This document shows, piece by piece, positions 52,322-58,122 of a DNA stretch of 58,122 nucleotides. Position 1 is the first letter of the stretch, and every line of letters starts with the position of its first letter. The translations under genes and the position numbers were made by a program. The stretch is from NCBI GenBank assembly GCA_014801815.1, contig JAAVDM010000015.1, forward strand, positions 1 through 58,122. Direction: 5' to 3'. Source of the DNA: Bacteroides sp. Its GTDB lineage: Bacteria > Bacteroidota > Bacteroidia > Bacteroidales > Muribaculaceae. The notes below the pieces were generated by a model. It was not told where the DNA came from, ran no database searches, and saw only the letters and a list, made by a program, of their open reading frames with translations.

Positions 52322-53850
52322 GAATCAATATTTTCTCCTATCTTGAAGAAAGCGCTTCTCGCTTCTCCGATAAACTTGCTCTTGCCGATGACAAGACAAG
52401 AATTTCATTCTCTGAGTGGTTGGCTTATGCCAACAGTATTGGTACGTGTATCTCATATAAGTGCGGTGGATGTATCCGTATGCCTGTACTTGTATTCGTT
52501 GATCGTAAAGTGGAAGGACCAGTAGGTTTTATGGGTGTATTGGCAAGTGGAAATTTCTATGTGCCTATAGATAACCGCATGCCTCCAAGTCGTATAAAAC
52601 TTATAGCTGATATACTTAAACCTGTGGCGGCTATCACGGTAGCAGCAAAAGATATAAAAGCTCTTGAAGATATAGAGTTCGGGGGTGAGATTATAGATTA
52701 TACAGCAGCAAAAGAAATGAAAGCGGATGTGAAGCGTCTTGTTTCTTTGCGAGAGCAACTTATCGATCTTGATCCTGTATATTCTATATTTACCAGTGGT
52801 TCTACAGGAATACCCAAGGGAGTTATAATAAGTCATCGTGGTATGATTGATCTTGCTGAGTGGCTTGCTCCTACGTTAGGAATTACTTATGAGGATGCGC
52901 TCGGTAATCAAACTCCATTTTATTTTGATGGTTCTGTCAAAGATATATGTCTGTGTCTGAAAACAGGTGCCACTATACATATAATTGGTAAAAAATACTT
53001 CTCTTTTCCCAAACTTCTTATAGATTATCTCAATAATAATAAAGTCACAGCCATTCTGTGGGCAACTTCAGCCATTACATTGATTGGAAACAGCGGTATT
53101 CTTAAGGAGCGTACCCTTGCTTATGTGAGATTGGTAACATTTGCAGGAGAGGCAATGCCGGCCAAACAACTTAATGAATGGATGGGTTATCTTCCTACGG
53201 CAAGATTCTTTAATCTTTATGGACCTACAGAAATAACTGTAGATTGTACTTATTATGAAGTTACACACAGATTCCCTGACGACTCATTCATACCTATCGG
53301 TAAGGCCTGTCGAAATATGGAAGTCATTGTTCTGAATGATCGTAATGAACCTGTAAAAGGGAACGAATGTGGTGAACTATGTGTACGTGGTAGTGGGGTA
53401 GCTATGGGGTACTTTGGTAATCCGGAAAAAACCAATGAAGTATTTGTACAGAATCCCTTGAATCCATATTTTAAAGATATAATTTACCGTACCGGTGATA
53501 TAGTTAAATATGGTTCTGACGGTAATCTGTGGTTCGTGTCAAGAAAGGATTTCCAAATTAAACATATGGGTAACCGTATTGAACTCGGAGAGATTGAAGT
53601 GGCGGTCAATTCGTTACTTGGAATATCTAATGCTGCCTGTATATATAGTCATGAGGATGAGAAAATCGTATTATTCTATAATACGGAAGATGGTAATAAA
53701 AGAGACATTATTAATGGCATCAGTAGTCTAATTCCTAAATATATGTTTCCAAATATATGTATTCATCTTGACAGAATGCCTTATAATATGAATGATAAAA
53801 TTGATCGTCTGGAGTTGAAAAGAATTTATGAGGCCTCAAAAACTGAATGA
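52318..53850 (+). CDS. Adenylate-forming amino acid/acyl activating enzyme
   Basis: The 510-residue ANL-superfamily protein activates a carboxylate with ATP and loads it on a carrier protein. Motifs in order are SIFTSGSTGIPKG (A3, about residue 159), FFNLYGPTEITVD (A5), YRTGDIVKYGSDGNLWF (A7), KDFQIKHMGNRIELGEIE (A8) and MNDKIDRLEL (A10, catalytic Lys). It resembles DltA and NRPS adenylation domains more than CoA ligases. Partner ACPs are encoded at 54642 and 56580. The activated acid could be an amino acid, but the specificity residues are not interpretable by eye. Confidence 0.9.
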   Translation: MRINIFSYLEESASRFSDKLALADDKTRISFSEWLAYANSIGTCISYKCGGCIRMPVLVFVDRKVEGPVGFMGVLASGNFYVPIDNRMPPSRIKLIADILKPVAAITVAAKDIKALEDIEFGGEIIDYTAAKEMKADVKRLVSLREQLIDLDPVYSIFTSGSTGIPKGVIISHRGMIDLAEWLAPTLGITYEDALGNQTPFYFDGSVKDICLCLKTGATIHIIGKKYFSFPKLLIDYLNNNKVTAILWATSAITLIGNSGILKERTLAYVRLVTFAGEAMPAKQLNEWMGYLPTARFFNLYGPTEITVDCTYYEVTHRFPDDSFIPIGKACRNMEVIVLNDRNEPVKGNECGELCVRGSGVAMGYFGNPEKTNEVFVQNPLNPYFKDIIYRTGDIVKYGSDGNLWFVSRKDFQIKHMGNRIELGEIEVAVNSLLGISNAACIYSHEDEKIVLFYNTEDGNKRDIINGISSLIPKYMFPNICIHLDRMPYNMNDKIDRLELKRIYEASKTE

Positions 53851-54628
53851 TTTAAAGAAATATACTGCTTTGATTGATAAGTACTCAGCAAAGGGAGCTA
53901 TTACTAATAATTATATGCTTCCTACTGAAGTTACGGAATTACTGGCAGATGGTAAAATTAGCGAATGTCACGATGACAATAATTGCTACCTGCTGGTTGA
54001 GAAACCTGGTAATGTATTGAGACTTTATTTTATTCTCAATGACCTGTCTACTGTACCTATGTTGGAATGTGATAAACCTATTGTTTCAGAGATCCTTTTT
54101 AGAGGTAGTGTAGGGGAACCGAAGAATGAAATAAAATTCCTTGAGAAAGCTGGATTTTTTATTAACCTAAGAAGAGACCAGTATTCAGCTGTCTTTCAGT
54201 TATCGGGTAATGAAGTTATTTCTGAGTATCCACATTCTGTTAGAGATGCGGAGGAAGCTATTAATCTTTTCAACTCTACCTTTGATATTTATAGTGGTGA
54301 TTTTATTCCGCCGGAGGCTGCGGAAGAATTTTTAAATCAAAGATCACTACTTTGTGCTTATGATGATAATGGCTGTTTAGTGGGCTCGTTACATATAAAT
54401 ATTATAGGTAAAAATGCCTGGATATCTCATTTAGTAGTGAAGGATAGATTTCGTGGACAGGGAGTAGCAAATAAACTTATGAATATGTTTATTTATGAAG
54501 CTAAAAGTCATAATGTAAGAAGGCTTATGCTTTGGGTACAACATAGAAATGAAAAAGCTATTTTGCTATATAAAAAATATGGCTTTAGCTATACTAATAA
54601 ATCAACAATTTCATTAATTAAAAATTAA
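53828..54628 (+). CDS. GNAT-family N-acyltransferase
   Basis: The 266-residue protein has a novel N-terminal half (about 150 residues) and a C-terminal GNAT domain with SHLVVKDRFRGQGVANKLM, the R-x2-G-x-G acyl-CoA pyrophosphate loop, and the NEKAILLYKKYGF motif. It overlaps the adenylating enzyme gene by 23 bp. It may take acyl groups from the cassette carrier protein or acetylate the loaded amino acid. Donor and acceptor are not known. Confidence 0.82.
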   Translation: MRPQKLNDLKKYTALIDKYSAKGAITNNYMLPTEVTELLADGKISECHDDNNCYLLVEKPGNVLRLYFILNDLSTVPMLECDKPIVSEILFRGSVGEPKNEIKFLEKAGFFINLRRDQYSAVFQLSGNEVISEYPHSVRDAEEAINLFNSTFDIYSGDFIPPEAAEEFLNQRSLLCAYDDNGCLVGSLHINIIGKNAWISHLVVKDRFRGQGVANKLMNMFIYEAKSHNVRRLMLWVQHRNEKAILLYKKYGFSYTNKSTISLIKN

Positions 54629-54641
54629 AAAAATAAATAAA

Positions 54642-54866
54642 ATGGAAGAATTGCTTAATCTACTTAAAGATATACGTCCTGACGTAGACTTCGAGAATGA
54701 AACAGAGCTTATTGATGACGGTATTCTTGATTCGATGGATGTAGTATCAATAATATCAGCTATAGATGATGTGTTTGATGTACAGATACGTATTACCGAG
54801 CTTGATCCAGAGAATTTTAACTCAGTAGAAAATCTTTGGGCATTGATACAATCATTGAAGAAATGA
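54642..54866 (+). CDS. Acyl carrier protein 1
   Basis: The 74-residue acidic protein has the phosphopantetheine site Ser31 in DGILDSMDVVS and the helix pattern of ACP/PCP (IISAIDDVFDVQIRITELD, then FNSVENLWALIQSL). The DSMD motif is close to DltC-like carriers. It probably receives the acid activated by the adenylating enzyme encoded 800 bp upstream. It overlaps the ATP-grasp gene by 4 bp (ATGA at 54863). Confidence 0.92.
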   Translation: MEELLNLLKDIRPDVDFENETELIDDGILDSMDVVSIISAIDDVFDVQIRITELDPENFNSVENLWALIQSLKK

Positions 54867-55819
54867 ATTTAAATGTTATAAGAAAAGGTTTGTGGGAGTT
54901 TAAAACCTATCCTGTTAAGGTTGCAGAGCTTTATGGTGGTAGCGAATTATACTGGAGAGGCGATATGGCTTGGTGTTTATTAAAATATGGTGCACGGCCA
55001 ATAGATTATTATCGTTTTGAATTTTTTAGATTAAATAGACATGAACGTAAGCGTTATCTTACGTTCTATAAATATTTAAAAGTTGCACATAGATTAATTA
55101 AGTCTGGAGCTATAGTAGGTGATAAGGTTAAAGAATACCGTCGTTATTCAGAATATATAAAGCGTAGTTGGCTTTATACTCCAGATGCTACTGAAGAAGA
55201 GATACGATCTTTTGTTAATGATCATAGTCCACTTATAGCAAAACCTAATAATGGTGAACAGGGACGAGGAGTGATTGTAGTTTCAAAGGAAAAGCTTAAT
55301 AATGATTTATTGAATGATCTTAAAATAAGCAAATATTTACTTGAAGAGAAACTTACAAATTGTTCCGAACTTGCAGCAATCAACTCATCTTCATTGAACA
55401 CACTTCGTATTTATACGATGATTGATAATAAAGGTGTACCTCATATTCTCTCAATGATGCTTAGAGTAGGGAAAGCAGGCTCCAAAGTTGATAACTGGGG
55501 AGCCGGAGGAGTTGGTTATGAGATAGATCTTAAAACCGGATTTATTGTAGGTTATGGTATAGATAAACAAGGAGGACGACATATAGTACATCCTGGTACA
55601 GACTTTACTATGCCAGGATTTAAAATACCAAAATATGCAGAACTTCTTAAATTAATAGATACTATATGTAGAGTAGACTCGAAAGTAAGGTTTGTAGGTT
55701 GGGATATCGCCTTAACTCCTAATGGTTTTGAATTGATTGAGATGAATTGTCCAGCTGGTCATGATTTTCTTCAGACTTTTGGAAAATCTTTTGGGAAAAC
55801 GATAAAGGATTTATGGTAA
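54863..55819 (+). CDS. Sugar-transfer-associated ATP-grasp protein
   Basis: The 318-residue protein starts at ATG 54863, overlapping the ACP stop. It matches the ATP-grasp family associated with sugar transfer: PLIAKPNNGEQGRGVIVV (ATP-binding lid), KYLLEEKLTNCSEL, NTLRIYTM and WDIALTPNGFELIEMNCPAGHDF, with Glu and Asn metal ligands. ATP-grasp enzymes join a carboxylate to an amine through an acyl phosphate, so this could attach an activated acid to a capsule amino sugar. It overlaps the SDR gene by 7 bp. Confidence 0.86.
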   Translation: MNLNVIRKGLWEFKTYPVKVAELYGGSELYWRGDMAWCLLKYGARPIDYYRFEFFRLNRHERKRYLTFYKYLKVAHRLIKSGAIVGDKVKEYRRYSEYIKRSWLYTPDATEEEIRSFVNDHSPLIAKPNNGEQGRGVIVVSKEKLNNDLLNDLKISKYLLEEKLTNCSELAAINSSSLNTLRIYTMIDNKGVPHILSMMLRVGKAGSKVDNWGAGGVGYEIDLKTGFIVGYGIDKQGGRHIVHPGTDFTMPGFKIPKYAELLKLIDTICRVDSKVRFVGWDIALTPNGFELIEMNCPAGHDFLQTFGKSFGKTIKDLW

Positions 55820-56556
55820 GACAAATTTTTTCATTGGAAAATAAGAAAATAATAGTAACTGGTGCCGGTTCAGGTATCGGGCGTTCAACTGCAATTATAG
55901 CTTCGAAACTTGGGGCTGCAATTATAGCCTTGGATATTAATACAACAGCCCTTGAAGAAACTCGTACTTTAATGTGTGGTGACAATCACTGCTTTAAAAC
56001 TTTAGATCTTACAAATTCGATAGAAGTTGAAAAAGTAGTAAAAGCAATATGTGATGAAAACATAATTGATGGTCTTGTTCATTGTGCTGGTATCAGTAGT
56101 CGTAAACCATTGAATATGTTAAAACGTGAAGGATTTAATAAAGTGATGAATATCAACTTTTATTCCTTTGTTGATTTGGTCAGATTATTTAGTAAAAGGG
56201 GACGGATGAGAGAAGGTGGAAAGATAGTAGTTATGTCATCTATCTCCAGTGTCAGAGGATACAAGGCGAAAACTGAATATTGTGTGTCTAAAGCTGCAGT
56301 TGATGCTTTTGTACGTTGTATGGCATTGGAACTTGCACCTCGTAAAATATGTATAAATTCAGTTATGGCCTCGGAAGTCCTTACACCTATGGCTCAGAAG
56401 GCTAAGGAGATGAATCTTTCTGACAATAATTTTGAAACTCCTTTGGGCCCTTCTAAACCTGAGGAAGTAGCTTCATTAATTGTTTTCCTTCTTTCTGATG
56501 CCACATCAACTATCACAGGTACTGCCTTAAGAATAGATGGCGGTGCGTGTATATAA
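55813..56556 (+). CDS. Short-chain dehydrogenase/reductase, FabG-like
   Basis: The 247-residue enzyme has TGAGSGIGRSTAI (cofactor site), HCAGISSR, catalytic Ser in VMSSISSVRG and YCVSKAAVDAF with Tyr and Lys, ending DGGACI like FabG-type reductases. It could reduce a ketoacyl-ACP made by the KAS III-like enzyme, giving a 3-hydroxyacyl group. It lies between the ATP-grasp and second ACP genes. Substrate is inferred. Confidence 0.88.
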   Translation: MVRQIFSLENKKIIVTGAGSGIGRSTAIIASKLGAAIIALDINTTALEETRTLMCGDNHCFKTLDLTNSIEVEKVVKAICDENIIDGLVHCAGISSRKPLNMLKREGFNKVMNINFYSFVDLVRLFSKRGRMREGGKIVVMSSISSVRGYKAKTEYCVSKAAVDAFVRCMALELAPRKICINSVMASEVLTPMAQKAKEMNLSDNNFETPLGPSKPEEVASLIVFLLSDATSTITGTALRIDGGACI

Positions 56557-56579
56557 TAACTATAAATAATATTAGAATT

Positions 56580-56798
56580 ATGCAAATTTCAGAGAAATTA
56601 CAGTTACTTGAGGATATTCTTGAACTTGAATCAGGTTCTCTTAAGCCGACAGATAATCTCAGTGAGATTGAGGAATATGACTCTATGTCTAAGTTATCTC
56701 TCATCGTAATGATGGATGAAGAATTTAGTAAAAAACTTACAGGTGAACAGATTCTTAAATTCATAACTGTACAGGATATTCTTGACTTTATGGAATAA
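56580..56798 (+). CDS. Acyl carrier protein 2
   Basis: From ATG 56580 the protein has 72 residues with the carrier pattern LEDILELESGSLKPTDNLSE and Ser35 in EYDSMSKLSLIVMMDEEF as likely phosphopantetheine site. The first carrier (54642) has a different sequence, so the two are not a recent duplication and may serve different acyl chains. Starting at 56547 would add 11 residues overlapping the SDR stop and is less likely. Confidence 0.87.
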   Translation: MQISEKLQLLEDILELESGSLKPTDNLSEIEEYDSMSKLSLIVMMDEEFSKKLTGEQILKFITVQDILDFME

Positions 56799-56815
56799 TT
56801 GAGCTAGGACGCAAT

Positions 56816-57370
56816 ATGCGAATTCAAGCGTTTGAAAATAGTTATTTTTCATCTGTAACTTATCTAATTGATGACTGTACTCTAATAGATCCGGGAGATT
56901 ATAGATCCGATTTTAAGAGAGTTAACACCGTTTTACTAACTCATGTTCATTTTGACCATATTTATGGATTGAATGAATTATTAAGTCATAAAAAGGATAT
57001 ATTAGTTTTTACTAATCTTGAGGGAAGAGAAATGCTTCTTAACGCTAAGTTGAATCTATCGTGGTATCATGAATCTCCCTTTGTCTTTAGTAATGCAAAT
57101 AATGTATGTATTGTCAAAGACAACGATGAAATTCTCTTAAGTAATGGTTTGGCGGTAAAAGCTGTTTTTACCCCTGGACATAATCACAGCTGTGTAACAT
57201 GGATGACTGATGACATGTTGTTTACAGGAGATTCCTATATTCCTGGTATAAAAACTATAACTAATCTTCCGGGTGGTAATAGAAAACAAGCTGAAGAGTC
57301 CCTCCGGCTTATTCATCAACTTGCGATAGGTAGAAGTGTTTATCCGGGACATAAAGTTAATTTAAAATAA
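56816..57370 (+). CDS. Metallo-beta-lactamase-fold hydrolase
   Basis: The 184-residue protein has the His-x-His-x-Asp-His motif at 43, 45, 47 and 48 (THVHFDHI), TPGHNHSCV, TGDSYIPGIKT and a final YPGHK, so both metal sites look present. Small members of this glyoxalase II-like branch act as thioesterases. Beside two acyl carriers it may release or edit acyl chains. It ends 3 bp before the aminotransferase gene. Role inferred from context. Confidence 0.88.
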   Translation: MRIQAFENSYFSSVTYLIDDCTLIDPGDYRSDFKRVNTVLLTHVHFDHIYGLNELLSHKKDILVFTNLEGREMLLNAKLNLSWYHESPFVFSNANNVCIVKDNDEILLSNGLAVKAVFTPGHNHSCVTWMTDDMLFTGDSYIPGIKTITNLPGGNRKQAEESLRLIHQLAIGRSVYPGHKVNLK

Positions 57371-57373
57371 AAT

Positions 57374-58122
57374 ATGCGAGACCGAATATACCTCTGTCTT
57401 GCTCACATGAGCGGCAGGGAGATGGACTATATAAAGGAGGCGTTCGACACCAACTGGGTGGTACCGATGGGACCAAACGTCAACGGATTCGAGAAGGACC
57501 TGGCGGAGTATGTCAACCGCCGCAAGGACGGACAGGCGCCGCTTCATAAGTCGGTGGTCGGACTGTCTGCGGGGACGGCAGCTGTACACCTGGCGCTGAT
57601 TGAGTGCGGCGTGGAGGCCGGAGACGAGGTGCTGGTGCAGTCGTTCACTTTCTGTGCCTCAAGTCACCCGATAACGTATCTCGGTGCCACACCGGTCTTC
57701 ATCGACTCGGAACGGGAGTCGTGGAACATGGATCCGGAACTGTTAGAGACCGCTATAAAGGACCGTATGACTAAGACAGGAAAAAAACCGAAGGCCATAA
57801 TACCTGTGGCGCTGTACGGAATGCCGTATCAGATAGACCGTATCATGGAGATTGCGGACCGCTACTGTATACCTGTCATCGAGGATGGCGCCGAGGGCTT
57901 CGGCTCGTTCTTTGACGGACAGGCACTTGGTACGTTCGGACGTTACGGTGTGCTGTCGTTCAACGGTAACAAGATGATAACCACCTCGGGAGGTGGGGCA
58001 CTGATATGTCCCGACGCTGAGAGTGCCCGCGAGATACTGTGGTACGCCACGCAGGCCCGCGAGTCTTATCCGTATTACCAGCATGAGGCCATCGGCTACA
58101 ATTACCGTATGTCCAATATCTG
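57374..58122 (+). CDS. DegT/DnrJ/EryC1-type sugar aminotransferase (partial, runs off the window)
   Basis: The frame from ATG 57374 stays open to the end of the window (249 codons). It begins MRDRIYLCLAHMSGREMDYI and contains VPMGPNVNGFEKDLAEYV, VGLSAGTAAVHLAL, QSFTFCASSHPITYLGATPVF, IEDGAEGFGSFFD and SFNGNKMITTSGGGAL, whose Lys is the PLP-binding residue. These enzymes install an amino group on a UDP-keto sugar, commonly at C-4. Its natural partners are the dehydratase and the PglD-like acyltransferase at 50576. It is markedly GC-richer than the cassette before it. Confidence 0.9.
   Translation, partial: MRDRIYLCLAHMSGREMDYIKEAFDTNWVVPMGPNVNGFEKDLAEYVNRRKDGQAPLHKSVVGLSAGTAAVHLALIECGVEAGDEVLVQSFTFCASSHPITYLGATPVFIDSERESWNMDPELLETAIKDRMTKTGKKPKAIIPVALYGMPYQIDRIMEIADRYCIPVIEDGAEGFGSFFDGQALGTFGRYGVLSFNGNKMITTSGGGALICPDAESAREILWYATQARESYPYYQHEAIGYNYRMSNI

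Noticed and set aside
1..58122. CRISPR arrays, tRNA or rRNA genes
   Set aside because: No spaced identical direct repeats and no cloverleaf-like or rRNA-like sequence was recognised.

Overview
The window comes from a member of the Bacteroidales, most likely gut-type and close to the Muribaculaceae, although the family cannot be fixed from sequence alone. Pointers are the TAnnTTTG promoters with a TTG or TTTG about 20 bp upstream, weak Shine-Dalgarno use, T9SS-type C-terminal tails, an Omp28-family protein, DUF4294 and DUF4491 proteins, and a capsule locus headed by a UpxY antiterminator behind an invertible promoter.

Region 1 (about 146-6508) is a compact peptide-natural-product (RiPP) locus. 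It holds a radical SAM/SPASM maturase whose N-terminus is split by an apparent frameshift, a 101-residue precursor with a Gly-Gly leader and six core cysteines, a two-domain outer-membrane beta-barrel protein, and a C39-peptidase ABC exporter with an intact catalytic triad. It looks like a self-contained unit for making, cleaving and exporting a modified peptide.

Region 2 (6632-24964) is mostly housekeeping: lysS-gpsA, pgi, an SDR, a BtuFCD/FecBCD-type uptake operon on the minus strand, rnpA-yidD-TatD, secreted proteins, dapB, lepB, a WbqC-like protein, an Rpn-type nuclease and small conserved proteins. An AAA+ ATPase/DUF234 gene sits inside the uptake operon region, between the live 3' end of the ABC ATPase gene and a displaced second copy of that 3' end. 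A 195-bp repeat with terminal inverted repeats lies at 11704-11898 and again, inverted, at 32320-32514.

Region 3 (25011-33550) carries three secreted proteins with T9SS-like tails, a Fur-family regulator, and a toxin-antitoxin pair in which the antitoxin is intact and the toxin is broken.

Region 4 (33706 to the end) is a capsular polysaccharide locus. A terminator, a 227-bp invertible segment carrying an outward promoter, and a structured leader precede upxY. An unrecognised 404-aa gene occupies the usual upxZ position. Next come UDP-glucose dehydrogenase and UDP-glucuronate epimerase, then a very AT-rich block (beta-propeller-like protein, glycosyltransferases, Wzx, Wzy). A GC-richer FnlABC module for UDP-L-FucNAc is interrupted by a four-helix-bundle gene flanked by short AT repeats. 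WbuB, an initiating sugar-phosphate transferase and a PglD-like acyltransferase follow. A cassette of ketosynthase III, adenylation enzyme, GNAT, two acyl carrier proteins, ATP-grasp, SDR and metallo-beta-lactamase-fold hydrolase comes next, and a DegT-type aminotransferase runs off the end. The cassette plausibly makes an unusual acyl or aminoacyl group and attaches it to a capsule amino sugar. This is the second candidate for an undescribed system, after the RiPP locus.
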